A DNA stretch of 10,038 nucleotides from Halobacteriales archaeon (GCA_020201485.1 JAIVGT010000220.1:1-10038), one strand, 5' to 3'. Positions 1-7,276 are shown, counted from the first letter of the stretch. Made by a program: numbers and translations. The notes: a model not told the origin generated them from the letters alone.

Positions 1-258
1 GTCCAGCTCACGCCCCACGGCGATGGGGACCGCACCGAGGCGAGCGCCGCCATCACCGTCGAGGTCGCCCCCGTGGGCAACGCCAAGCCCCAGCTCCGCA
101 CGCTCACGCCGCAGCAGGCCCTCGACCGCTTCGGCGTGCAATGGGCCCTGCTGCCCAAGTCCGGGATGAACAGCTCGCGCGCCGCCGTGGAGGGCCTGGG
201 CTTCCTCCCGGCCTGGACCGACGCCAGCTACACGCTCTTCCAACGGGGTGCACCATGA
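1..258 (+). CDS. C-terminal end of a probable membrane glycosyltransferase-type protein (5' end outside window)
   Basis: The frame is open from base 1 and stops at TGA 256-258, so only the last 85 residues are visible. The tail has the layout DRFGVQWALLPK, then a short helix-like stretch, then LGFLPAWTDASYTLFQRG. This 'gene-product-specific position cannot be X, residue has no Y, short strand ending in tyrosine-x-leucine-phenylalanine' pattern resembles the soluble C-terminal end of large multi-pass glycosyltransferases (PMT/ArnT/GT39-like or DUF2079-like membrane proteins), which often finish with a strand of the type 'GVRYVVL...LYER'. That is recognition of a general pattern, not a firm family match. 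No membrane segment lies in the visible part. The stop codon overlaps the ATG of the pyruvyltransferase gene (ATGA), so it is co-transcribed and probably acts in the same surface-glycan pathway. Confidence 0.6.
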   Translation, partial: VQLTPHGDGDRTEASAAITVEVAPVGNAKPQLRTLTPQQALDRFGVQWALLPKSGMNSSRAAVEGLGFLPAWTDASYTLFQRGAP

Positions 259-1382
259 GCAAGCTCCGCCTGCCGCCAGCCGAGGACGCCCCGCGCACGC
301 TCGCCGCGCCGACCGCGGACGAGGCCAGCCTGGAGGGCGAGCGCGTCCTCCTCATCGGCGGCTACGGCGTCGGCAACCTGGGCGACGAGGCCATCCTCGC
401 CGGCCTCATCCAGCAGCACGACCTGTGGGATGCCACCGTGGTCAGCCTCGCGCCCGAGGAGACCACGGCGCTCCACGGCGTGCACGCCGTGCCCCCGCTC
501 GGGGCGCGCTTCGCTCGGGCCCTGGCGCGCAGCAAGGTCGTGGTCGTGGGCGGTGGCGGCATCTTCAGCGCCTACATGGGGCCATTGGCGCGCGGCATCC
601 CCTGGGCCGTGCTCGCCGCGCGCGGCCTGCGCAAGCAGGTCGAGTTCCGCGCCCTGGGCGTGTACCCGGGCACGCCGCGCCCCACGCTCCGCGTCCTCGC
701 CCGCGCCGCGGAGGGCGCGCGCTACATCAGCGTGCGGGACGCGACGAGCCTACGCACCTTCCGCGACATGGGCGTGCGCCGCGCCATCGACGTCGTGCCC
801 GACCCGGCCCTGGCCCTGGAGCCGGCGAGCCCGGAGCTCGGCCTCGCCGCGCTCGCATCCGGCGCGCCCGGCCTGCGCGGCCCGTTCGTCGCCTTCGGGG
901 TGCGCCAGGTGCGCGACCCGCAGGAGCAGGTGCGCCTCGAGGCAGCGGTCGCCGGGCTGGGCACGGTGCTCGTCCGCGCCGGCATCGAGCCCCTGTTCAT
1001 CCCGTTCAGCCGCCACCGCAGCGAGGACCTCGAGGACGACGAGGCCTTCGCCCGCCGGCTCATCGCCAGCATCGGGGCAGGGCGCATCCTCGACGGGTTG
1101 CACCACCCGCGCGAGATCCTGGCCCTGCTGCAGCAGGCGCAGTGCGTGGTCGCGGTGCGCTTCCACGCCCTCGTGTTCGCCCTGCGCGCCGGCGTGCCCG
1201 TGGTCAGCCTGCCCTACGACGCGAAGTGCAGCGACCTGCTCAGCCAGCTCGGCCAGGAAGGCCTGGCCCTGCACGCCGTGACCGGCCGCCAGCTCGCCGA
1301 GCGCGTGCTGCGCACGATGCGCCCCGTCGGCAGCGTCCAGCTCGTCCGCCCGGGCGCGCTCCCCAAGGAGGTGCGCCTGTGA
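255..1382 (+). CDS. Polysaccharide pyruvyltransferase family protein (CsaB-like)
   Basis: A 375-residue protein of the polysaccharide pyruvyl transferase family (PF04230), which in characterised members moves a pyruvyl group from phosphoenolpyruvate onto a sugar as a ketal. CsaB does this for cell-wall polymers that anchor S-layer proteins. The glycine-rich N-terminal motif GGYGVGNLGDEAIL is at residues 35-48, VVVVGGGGIF at 95-104, VRDATSLRTFRDMGV at 160-174, DPAL at 183-186, and the conserved C-terminal block VRFHALVFALRAGVPVVSLP at 301-320 followed by YDAK. Length and motif order fit CsaB. ATG 255 was chosen because it gives a 4-base ATGA overlap with the previous stop and has GGGGTG four bases before it. 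A longer frame upstream overlaps the preceding gene and is not supported. The first 25 or so residues are a poorly conserved leader. No membrane segments, so it should be cytoplasmic. The exact sugar acceptor cannot be read from the sequence. Confidence 0.88.
   Translation: MSKLRLPPAEDAPRTLAAPTADEASLEGERVLLIGGYGVGNLGDEAILAGLIQQHDLWDATVVSLAPEETTALHGVHAVPPLGARFARALARSKVVVVGGGGIFSAYMGPLARGIPWAVLAARGLRKQVEFRALGVYPGTPRPTLRVLARAAEGARYISVRDATSLRTFRDMGVRRAIDVVPDPALALEPASPELGLAALASGAPGLRGPFVAFGVRQVRDPQEQVRLEAAVAGLGTVLVRAGIEPLFIPFSRHRSEDLEDDEAFARRLIASIGAGRILDGLHHPREILALLQQAQCVVAVRFHALVFALRAGVPVVSLPYDAKCSDLLSQLGQEGLALHAVTGRQLAERVLRTMRPVGSVQLVRPGALPKEVRL
1365..1373 (+). promoter_or_regulatory. Strong Shine-Dalgarno site for the membrane/V4R gene
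   Basis: AAGGAGGTG lies five bases before GTG 1379, inside the 3' end of the pyruvyltransferase gene. It is complementary to the usual CACCUCCU tail of archaeal 16S rRNA and fixes the GTG, which overlaps the preceding TGA (GTGA), as the start of the next gene. Confidence 0.8.
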
Positions 1383-3007
1383 AGGGAACGACCGTGGCGA
1401 AGCTGCTCGTCAGCGGCCTGGCCATCGGCTACGTGCTCACCGTCCTCCAGCCCGCGCGCCTCCTCGACGCCCTCGCCGCGGCGAACCCGGCCTACATCGC
1501 CCTCGGCCTGGCGCTCAAGGCCATCGCCGTGCTCGCCAGCGTCGCCATGTGGCACAGCGTGCTCGCGCCCGGCCTGGCGCGCAGCCTGCGCGGGAGCGCG
1601 CGCGTGTACGCGAGCAGCCTGCACGCCGGCCTCGTCGGGCCGGGCAACCTCGCGGGCGACGCCTACCGCGTCGCGGCCCTGGGCCTGAAGGACGCGCACG
1701 CCGTCATCGCCAGCCTGCTCGGGGAGCGCACGCTCAGCTTCGCCGGCCTCGCCGGGGTCGCCGCGCTCGGCGCGTGGCTCGTGCCCGCCGGCGCGTCCCT
1801 GCGCGCGCCGCTCACCATCCTTGCCCTGCTCGGCGTCGGAGGCGTGCTCGTCGGCGCGCTCCTCGGCCCGTGGCTCGCCGCGCGCCTCCAGGGGCCGGGC
1901 TTCGTGCGCCGCACGGCGACCGCCTGGGCCGAGGGCATGGCCGCGCTCCGCCGGCCGGGGCACCTCGGCCTCGCCCTCGCCGGGCTCGTCGCGCTGCCCT
2001 TGCTCACCGCCGCCAGCACGTGGGCGCTGTTCGCCGCGGTGGGCGCTCCGCTGCCCGTCGCCTTCACCATCTTCGCCTCGTGCGCGAGCGCGCTCGTCGT
2101 GCTCCTGCCCATCAGCGTGCAGGGCGTGGGCGTGCGCGAAGGCGCGTTCCTCCTGCTCTTCACCGGCCTGGGCGGCGTGCCGGCCACGCTCAGCGTCGCG
2201 GCCTCGCTGCTCAGCTTGGCGACGGGCGTCGCCCTCGGCCTGCTCGCGGGCGTGCCCCACTGGCTCCCGGCGCGCAGCAAGCCCGCCGTCGGGCAGACCG
2301 CGTTCCGCGCCGCGCTTCCGCTCCTCGTCCTGGCGCAGAGCGGCGTCGGCGACGCCCTCGGCCGACTCCTGCAGCTGCTGCGCGCCCTGTTCACCACGTT
2401 CAGCACGCGGATGCGGAACGAGCTGGACTACCTCCCGCCCGGCAGCGCGCCGCTCGTCATGATCTTCGGCGGGCTGTTCGTGCTCGCCTTGGCCCTCATG
2501 CTCAGCCTGCTGCGCCCCTACCTCAGCCCGAGCTCCGTGCCGCAGGGGGCGGTCGCGACGGGCGCGGTCGCCGCGCCGGCCCCGGCCCCGGGCGCGGGCA
2601 CCATCCCCATGCCCTTCGCCAGCCCGGCGGCGCCCATGCCGCCCCTCCCGGCGAACCTGCACGCCCCGCCGGCGATGACGAGCCGCACGCTCGAGGACGG
2701 CCAGGCGCTGGGGCGTGCCTTGCCCACGCCCGACCTCGACAGCGTGCTCGACGCCGCGGAGCGCCTCGGTCTCGGGCAGGCGCACGTCGTGAGTGTGGAG
2801 CCGCAACGCCAGCTCGTCCGCCTCGCCCAGTGCCAGACCTGCCGGCTGCGGCCGGCCCCGGGAGCCGGCCCGCCGGAATGCGCCTTCGAATTGGGCTTCC
2901 TGCAGGCCGCGATGCGCAGCGCCGACCCCAAGGCGACGGTGCACGAGGTCTTCTGCGCCCTCGCCGCCGACGGGGCGTGCGAGTTCGAGATCCGGACGGG
3001 GGGCTGA
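1379..3007 (+). CDS. Flippase-like LPG-synthase-type membrane protein with C-terminal V4R domain
   Basis: A 542-residue protein. Residues 1 to about 300 are a multi-pass membrane region of the lysylphosphatidylglycerol synthase TM / UPF0104 type (PF03706): GNLAGDAYRV at 89-98, GERTLS at 115-120 and PISVQGVGVREGAF at 244-257 match its conserved spots (GD..R, R.ls, P..GGvGvrE). There is no aminoacyl-transferase domain, so this is the flippase-like half only. One more membrane segment follows near 357-378, then a Pro/Ala/Met-rich linker (about 383-435). Residues about 453-540 look like a V4R (4-vinyl reductase, PF02830) domain: AERLGLGQAHVVSVE, a C485-x-x-C488 pair, PPEC501 before GFLQAAM, VHEVFC526, and the hallmark ending GAC534EFEIRTGG. 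V4R domains bind small molecules or metals. Start GTG 1379 is set by the strong SD and the 4-base overlap. In the operon it probably handles a lipid-linked glycan intermediate. The role of the V4R part is unknown. Confidence 0.82.
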   Translation: MKGTTVAKLLVSGLAIGYVLTVLQPARLLDALAAANPAYIALGLALKAIAVLASVAMWHSVLAPGLARSLRGSARVYASSLHAGLVGPGNLAGDAYRVAALGLKDAHAVIASLLGERTLSFAGLAGVAALGAWLVPAGASLRAPLTILALLGVGGVLVGALLGPWLAARLQGPGFVRRTATAWAEGMAALRRPGHLGLALAGLVALPLLTAASTWALFAAVGAPLPVAFTIFASCASALVVLLPISVQGVGVREGAFLLLFTGLGGVPATLSVAASLLSLATGVALGLLAGVPHWLPARSKPAVGQTAFRAALPLLVLAQSGVGDALGRLLQLLRALFTTFSTRMRNELDYLPPGSAPLVMIFGGLFVLALALMLSLLRPYLSPSSVPQGAVATGAVAAPAPAPGAGTIPMPFASPAAPMPPLPANLHAPPAMTSRTLEDGQALGRALPTPDLDSVLDAAERLGLGQAHVVSVEPQRQLVRLAQCQTCRLRPAPGAGPPECAFELGFLQAAMRSADPKATVHEVFCALAADGACEFEIRTGG

Positions 3008-3019
3008 GCCGAGCTGGGC

Positions 3020-5236
3020 TTGGTGCTGGCCGCGGCCACGAAGCTGCCCCCGGCGAAGCCGCCCCTCCCGGCCTCGTCCGGCCCGGGGTTGAACGAGACC
3101 ACGCTCCTCACCGGCGGCTCGCCCAGCACCGTGGACCTCATCGCCATCCTCGTCGTCCTCGGCGTGCTCGCCGTCGCCTTCCTCGTCCTCTCCCGGCCCC
3201 GCCGCGCCGCGCGGGGCAGCGGCGTGCCCGGGGCCATCGGGGCCACGGTCGGGGCCATGTGCGGCATCGCCACGTACACCGCCGGGTACGTGAGCATCCT
3301 CCTCAACCGCGGCTACGACCTGCCCGGCGCCCTCGCCCGCGCCGCGGACGGCGTGACGTATTGGGAGATCGTGCTCGCCATGGCGGGGGCGATGGTGGGC
3401 GCGGTGTTCGCCCGGTACCGCTGGCGCAGCCTCGGCCTGCTCAGCTACGTCGGCCTCGTCACGCTCGTCGCCGGCTACCTCATGTACGCCGTCACCACCG
3501 CCATCCCCCAGGTCCCGCCCGACCAGCGCTGGCTCAGCCTCATCCTCCTCTGCGCCGAGGCCGGCTCCCTCACCCTCGTCCTCATCTTCGCCTTCTACTC
3601 CCTCGACGTGGCGAGCCGCAAGACCTGGCTGCGCATGCCGGAGCGCCTGCCTCGCTCCCGCCGCTACGTGCCCAAGGTCGCGGTCCACGTCCCCATCTAC
3701 AACGAGCCGTACGACGTGGTCAGCATCACCATCGCCCGCCTCATGGCCATGGACTATCCGAAGGACCGGTTCATGGTCATGGTCCTCGACGACAGCAGCG
3801 ACGAGGCCGGGCGCAACCAGGTCCAGGCGTTCTGCCGGCAGGTGGGCGCGCGCTACCTCCACCGCCCGGACCGGCGCGGCTTCAAGGCGGGCGCGCTCAA
3901 CTACGCCCTGCGCCGCACGCCGCGCGACGTGGAGCTCATCGGGGTGGTGGATGCGGATTACTGGGTGGAGCCAGATTACCTGCGGAGCGTCGTGGGGTAT
4001 TTCGTGAACCCGCGCCTGGGCTTCCTCCAGACGCCCCAGGACTACCGCAACATCGAGGAGAGCTACCTGACGAAGCAGTACTACAACGCCGAGGCCTACT
4101 TCTACCACGCCGTGCTGCCCAGCCGCAACGAGGAGAACGCCATCATCTTCTGCGGCACGATGGGCCTCATCCGCCGCCGCGCCCTGGAGCAGTCCGGCGG
4201 CTGGGGCGAGGAGCACGTGTGCGAGGACGCGGAGCTGAGCGTGCGCCTGGCCGCGCTCGGCTGGGACTCGCTCTACGTCGGCAAGAGCTTCGGCAAGGGC
4301 CTCATGCCCGCGGTGTTCGACGCGTACAAGAAGCAGTTCCACCGCTGGGCGTTCGGCAACGTCCGCATCCTGCTCACCCACCTCGGGGGCATCCTGCAAT
4401 CGCGCATGAGCAAGCGCCAGAAATTCGACTTCATCGCCGGGAACCTCCATTGGTTCGACGGCGTGTTCATCACCGCCATCGCCTTCAGCCTCCTGTACGT
4501 GGCGCTCGGCGAGGCGGTCGGCCTGCCGGTCGCGACGCACCACCAGCGCGAGCTCGCCCTGCTCGGCCTCGTGCCCCTCTTCCTCCTCGTGGACGGCGTG
4601 GCCCGCGTCCACCTCGCCCTGCGCAGCGCGGGGAAGATCCGCTTCCGCGACACGCTGCGCGTCCTCGGCATGTGGTTCGCCATCAAGTTCACGAACATGA
4701 GCGCGGCGCTGAAGAGCCTCATCGGCGTGCAGGCCCCGTTCGTGCGCACGCCCAAGGACCCGGGCCGCGCCCTGCAGCCGGGCGAGGCGTTCACGCGCGC
4801 CGTGAGCCTGACGCGGGGCGAGAGCCTGCTCGCGGGCGTGATGTGGTGCGTGAGCGGCCTCACCCTGTGGCGCGGCCTGCACAACATCTTCGTCCGGCAG
4901 GGCCAGGGCGACCTGCTCCTCGCGTTCTGGCTCGGCCTGTACGGCCTGCTCTTCGCCTGCGCGCCCATCTACGCCTACTTGAGCTACCGCACGCTCCGCC
5001 CCGGGCTCATCACCCCCCTCACCCCCGCCCCGCCGCGCTTCGACCAGCAGGCGGCCGTCGCGGGCAGCATCGTCGCCACGCAACCCACGCAGGCTGCCTT
5101 TGACGTCGTCCGGGCGGCGCCGGTCCCCATCTCCTCCGACCCGGGGCCGGCGCCGGTTCCCGGCTCGACCGCCGCCGCGCACGCCGAGACGGAGCCGGGC
5201 TTCGTCCTCGCGCAGCCCGGGCCGCCGAAGCCCTGA
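3020..5236 (+). CDS. Processive family 2 membrane glycosyltransferase (cellulose/glucan-synthase-like)
   Basis: A protein of about 738 residues that should polymerise a beta-linked polysaccharide from nucleotide sugars at the membrane. Five predicted membrane segments (about 38-57, 70-95, 115-132, 138-160, 171-195) precede a cytoplasmic GT2 domain beginning VAVHVPIYNEP near 220. Catalytic motifs are complete: DDSSD at 257-261, DAD at 311-313, CED at 401-403 (catalytic D403) and QFHRW at 439-443, the QxxRW signature of processive enzymes such as BcsA. Four C-terminal membrane segments follow (about 481-500, 514-530, 601-620, 631-655), then a Pro/Ala-rich tail of about 75 residues. No PilZ domain is seen. 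The start is uncertain: TTG 3020 or GTG 3023, both without a clear SD; GTG 3131 would start right at the first membrane segment. It lies 12 bases after, and in the same frame as, the V4R-fusion gene. The sugar it polymerises cannot be told from sequence alone. Confidence 0.88.
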   Translation: MVLAAATKLPPAKPPLPASSGPGLNETTLLTGGSPSTVDLIAILVVLGVLAVAFLVLSRPRRAARGSGVPGAIGATVGAMCGIATYTAGYVSILLNRGYDLPGALARAADGVTYWEIVLAMAGAMVGAVFARYRWRSLGLLSYVGLVTLVAGYLMYAVTTAIPQVPPDQRWLSLILLCAEAGSLTLVLIFAFYSLDVASRKTWLRMPERLPRSRRYVPKVAVHVPIYNEPYDVVSITIARLMAMDYPKDRFMVMVLDDSSDEAGRNQVQAFCRQVGARYLHRPDRRGFKAGALNYALRRTPRDVELIGVVDADYWVEPDYLRSVVGYFVNPRLGFLQTPQDYRNIEESYLTKQYYNAEAYFYHAVLPSRNEENAIIFCGTMGLIRRRALEQSGGWGEEHVCEDAELSVRLAALGWDSLYVGKSFGKGLMPAVFDAYKKQFHRWAFGNVRILLTHLGGILQSRMSKRQKFDFIAGNLHWFDGVFITAIAFSLLYVALGEAVGLPVATHHQRELALLGLVPLFLLVDGVARVHLALRSAGKIRFRDTLRVLGMWFAIKFTNMSAALKSLIGVQAPFVRTPKDPGRALQPGEAFTRAVSLTRGESLLAGVMWCVSGLTLWRGLHNIFVRQGQGDLLLAFWLGLYGLLFACAPIYAYLSYRTLRPGLITPLTPAPPRFDQQAAVAGSIVATQPTQAAFDVVRAAPVPISSDPGPAPVPGSTAAAHAETEPGFVLAQPGPPKP

Positions 5237-5246
5237 TGTGCCCGGC

Positions 5247-5263
5247 TTCACCGAACCTTCAAG
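5247..5263 (+). promoter_or_regulatory. Predicted archaeal promoter (BRE/TATA-like) of the hydroxyacyl-CoA dehydrogenase gene
   Basis: TTCACCGAA followed by CCTTCAAG resembles a BRE (CGAAnC) plus a GC-shifted TATA box. The centre of CTTCAAG (5260) is 28 bases before ATG 5288, so the transcript would start at or within a base or two of the ATG (leaderless). The exact 9-mer TTCACCGAA recurs before the enoyl-CoA hydratase gene. This is prediction from spacing and similarity only. Confidence 0.5.
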
Positions 5264-5287
5264 GGCCCCGTGCCCGCTCCCGGACCC

Positions 5288-6262
5288 ATGGTCCTGTTCG
5301 TGCAGAAGGTCGGCGTCGTCGGCGCCGGCGTCATGGGCGCCGCCATCGCCGAGGTCATGGCCCTCAACGGCAAGCAGGTCGTGCTCAAGGACCTGAACAA
5401 GGAGCTCGTGGACAAGGGCACGGCGACCGTGGACCGCTACCTCAACGAGCTCGTGCAGTTCCACGCCGGCAAGGCGCAATCGGAGATCGACCGCATCGAG
5501 GACGGCAACGGCATCCGCCTCACCGAGGAGCAGAGGGCGAAGATCAAGGAGGCGAAGCGGCCGACGTACACGAAGGAGCGCGCGGACAAGGTCAAGGCCA
5601 GCATCCACGGCACGACGGAGACCAAGGACCTCGCCGACTGCGAGCTCGTCATCGAGGCCGTGGTCGAGGACCTGAACATCAAGCGCAAGGTGTTCGCCGA
5701 CCTCGACGCGAACACACCGCGCCACGTGACCCTGGCCACGAACACGAGCGGCCTGAGCGTGACTGCCATCGCCGCCGCCACGAAGCGGCCGAAGAAGGTC
5801 GTCGGCCTGCACTTCTTCAACCCGCCCACCATGCTCCCGCTCGTCGAGGTCATCCCGGGCCTGGAGACGGACGAGGGCACGATGGACGACATCATGGGCT
5901 TCATGGCCGAGCTGCGCAACCACCGCTTCCCGATGCAGCCCATCCGCGTCAAGGAGACGCCGGGCTTCCTCGTGAACCGCATCCTCGGCCGCATGCTCGG
6001 CGAGGCCTACGCCTGCTACGAGGAGGGCATCGCCAGCGCACGCGACATCGACCTGGCCATGAAAGCCGGAGCTGGCATGCCCATGGGCCCGCTGGAGCTG
6101 AGCGACATGATCGGCATCGACGTCATCTGGCACCTGACGAAGCATTTGCGCGAATCCGGGCAAGCTGGACCGCAGAAGCAGGTGCAGATCATCGACCAGC
6201 TCTACCACGCCGGCCGCTTCGGGAAGAAGAGCGGGCGCGGGTTCTACGAGTACGAGGGTTGA
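5288..6262 (+). CDS. 3-hydroxyacyl-CoA dehydrogenase (NAD-dependent, short form)
   Basis: A 324-residue enzyme that should oxidise (S)-3-hydroxyacyl-CoA (or 3-hydroxybutyryl-CoA) to the 3-ketoacyl-CoA with NAD, in the cytoplasm. The Rossmann nucleotide loop is VGAGVMGAAIAEV at 11-23, with acidic D35 after the second strand. Counting against the human mitochondrial enzyme, the catalytic set is S154 (NTS), H175 (GLHFFNPP) and E187 (LVEV), with H-to-E spacing of 12 and S-to-H of 21 as in the human protein; N230 (GFLVNR) also fits. The C-terminal domain has GAGMPMGPLEL and ends FGKKSGRGFYEYEG. Between the nucleotide loop and S154 it is about 27 residues longer than the human enzyme, an enlarged charged helical arm at about 45-110. 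ATG 5288 is preferred over GTG 5270 because a TATA-like element sits 28 bases upstream and family members begin with a few residues before the first strand. It is a stand-alone protein, with no fused hydratase domain. Confidence 0.92.
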   Translation: MVLFVQKVGVVGAGVMGAAIAEVMALNGKQVVLKDLNKELVDKGTATVDRYLNELVQFHAGKAQSEIDRIEDGNGIRLTEEQRAKIKEAKRPTYTKERADKVKASIHGTTETKDLADCELVIEAVVEDLNIKRKVFADLDANTPRHVTLATNTSGLSVTAIAAATKRPKKVVGLHFFNPPTMLPLVEVIPGLETDEGTMDDIMGFMAELRNHRFPMQPIRVKETPGFLVNRILGRMLGEAYACYEEGIASARDIDLAMKAGAGMPMGPLELSDMIGIDVIWHLTKHLRESGQAGPQKQVQIIDQLYHAGRFGKKSGRGFYEYEG

Positions 6263-6263
6263 C

Positions 6264-6275
6264 CGCGCCGGCGCG
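6264..6275. repeat. Perfect 12-bp palindrome between convergent genes
   Basis: CGCGCCGGCGCG lies in the 29-base gap between the stop codons of the dehydrogenase (+) and the Lrp-like gene (-). It has no T-tract on either side, so it is not a convincing terminator; it may simply reflect high GC. Confidence 0.35.
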
Positions 6276-6291
6276 ACGCCATCGCGGGCCC

Positions 6292-7227
6292 CTAGGCCGT
6301 GGTCTCCTGCAGCTTGCGGGCGATGGTCTCGTCCACCCAACCGAAGTTCTCGTACGCGCCCGTGAACAGGAACGGCCGCACCTTGGCCACGCCGGGTAGC
6401 GCGCGCCCCTTGCGCTCCAAGGTCTTCGCCTCCGCCATCGAGCGCGCGAACAGCATGAGGGCGAAGCTACCCATCGTGGGGTTCGCGGCGAAGTCCACGG
6501 CGACCGTGTGCCCGCCGAACGCCTTGAGCGCCCCGTTGTACGCCTTGGGCCCGGCGTCGGGCGTGAGGTAGAACACGAGCGCGAACATCATCAGCCCCTC
6601 GGCCACGCTCGGGTCGAGCATGGGCGTGATGAGGAAGCTGCCCTCCGCCCCCATGCGTTCGAACCGGCGCTTCACCGTGCGCGCGCTGACCTGGAGCGCG
6701 CGGGCCACGTCGCTGAGCGGCTTGGCGGCGTCGCCGCGCAAGGCCTGCAGGATGCGCCAGTCGAGCCGGCTGAGCGGCCGCACGACCTGCGGCATGGCCA
6801 GGTCGTAGAACTTCTGCGCGCGCTCCTCGCCCGCGACCTTCACCAGCTTGCCCAGCATCGCCTCCTGCTCCGCCGGACTGCGGTAGGCCACCATGGCGCA
6901 CATCGCCCCACCGACGAACGTGTAGAGCGAGCCGAAGCCGGGCTCGGCCTTCAGCACCTCCAGGGCCTGCGTCGCCGCGTCCTCGTCGTCGAGGTCGAGG
7001 TAGTAGCACGTCGCGTCGTAGCCGAGGTGGCGGAAGTTCGGGAACAGCTCGTAGCCGCCGATGAGCTTGTCCTGCTCCATGCGCGCGATGCGCTCGGCGA
7101 CCGTCTTCTTCGACACGCCGAGCTGCTTCGCCAGCGGGCCGGGCCGGAGGTTCGCCGGGTCGCGGGGCGCGGCGCTGTAGGGTTGGATGCCCATCGTGCG
7201 CAGGATGCGGATGTCGAGGGCATCCAT
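6292..7227 (-). CDS. Lrp/AsnC-like transcriptional regulator with two HTH units
   Basis: A 311-residue DNA-binding protein built as two repeats. The first HTH covers about residues 4-60, with helix-turn-helix LAKQLGVSKKTVAERIARM at 32-50. An alpha/beta part follows (YYLDLDDEDAATQALEVLK, then FGSLYTFVGG), which resembles the Lrp ligand-binding fold. The second HTH is at about 153-200 (LDWRILQALRGDA, then LSDVARALQVSARTVKRRF), with another alpha/beta part containing PTMGSFALMLFARSMAEA. Single-HTH Lrp proteins are about 150 residues; this doubled form of about 300 residues is typical of archaea. The start is ATG 7227: MDALDIRIL is the normal opening helix of the family, and a TATA-like CTTCAT sits about 28 bases upstream. 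Its place between two beta-oxidation genes suggests it controls them or itself, possibly in response to an acyl-CoA or amino acid, but that is inference. It converges on the dehydrogenase gene. Confidence 0.87.
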   Translation of the reverse strand: MDALDIRILRTMGIQPYSAAPRDPANLRPGPLAKQLGVSKKTVAERIARMEQDKLIGGYELFPNFRHLGYDATCYYLDLDDEDAATQALEVLKAEPGFGSLYTFVGGAMCAMVAYRSPAEQEAMLGKLVKVAGEERAQKFYDLAMPQVVRPLSRLDWRILQALRGDAAKPLSDVARALQVSARTVKRRFERMGAEGSFLITPMLDPSVAEGLMMFALVFYLTPDAGPKAYNGALKAFGGHTVAVDFAANPTMGSFALMLFARSMAEAKTLERKGRALPGVAKVRPFLFTGAYENFGWVDETIARKLQETTA

Positions 7228-7250
7228 GCGCGCGCATCGGCGGAGCGGCC

Positions 7251-7276
7251 CATGAAGCTTGGCCCCCGGCGGGGGC
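7251..7276 (-). promoter_or_regulatory. Predicted promoter and inverted repeat upstream of the Lrp-like gene
   Basis: On the minus strand CCAAGCTTCATG (7262 to 7251) is a BRE/TATA-like element with its centre about 28 bases before ATG 7227, which predicts a leaderless mRNA. Directly upstream is a perfect inverted repeat, GCCCCC-GGC-GGGGGC as read on the plus strand (7262-7276). It could be an operator for the regulator itself or a weak terminator hairpin for the methyltransferase gene; there is no T-tract after it. Confidence 0.4.

Noticed and set aside
248..1378. An N-terminal extension of the membrane/V4R gene across the whole pyruvyltransferase gene
   Set aside because: The extension is Arg/Pro/Ala low-complexity and overlaps a gene with clear motifs. 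The strong SD before GTG 1379 gives the real start.
1549..5103. A 1,184-residue open frame on the plus strand spanning the V4R and glycosyltransferase genes
   Set aside because: The translation is almost only Arg, Ala, Pro and Gly, with no domain. It is a frame shadow of the true genes.
6264..6275. The GC palindrome between convergent genes as a bidirectional terminator
   Set aside because: It has no loop and no T-tract on either strand.
1214..6340. A 1,708-residue open frame on the minus strand, antisense to several genes
   Set aside because: It is low-complexity (rich in Ala, Arg, Glu, His, Gly), matches no family, and lies opposite genes with clear catalytic motifs. Such long antisense frames arise from the strong G/C bias at third codon positions.
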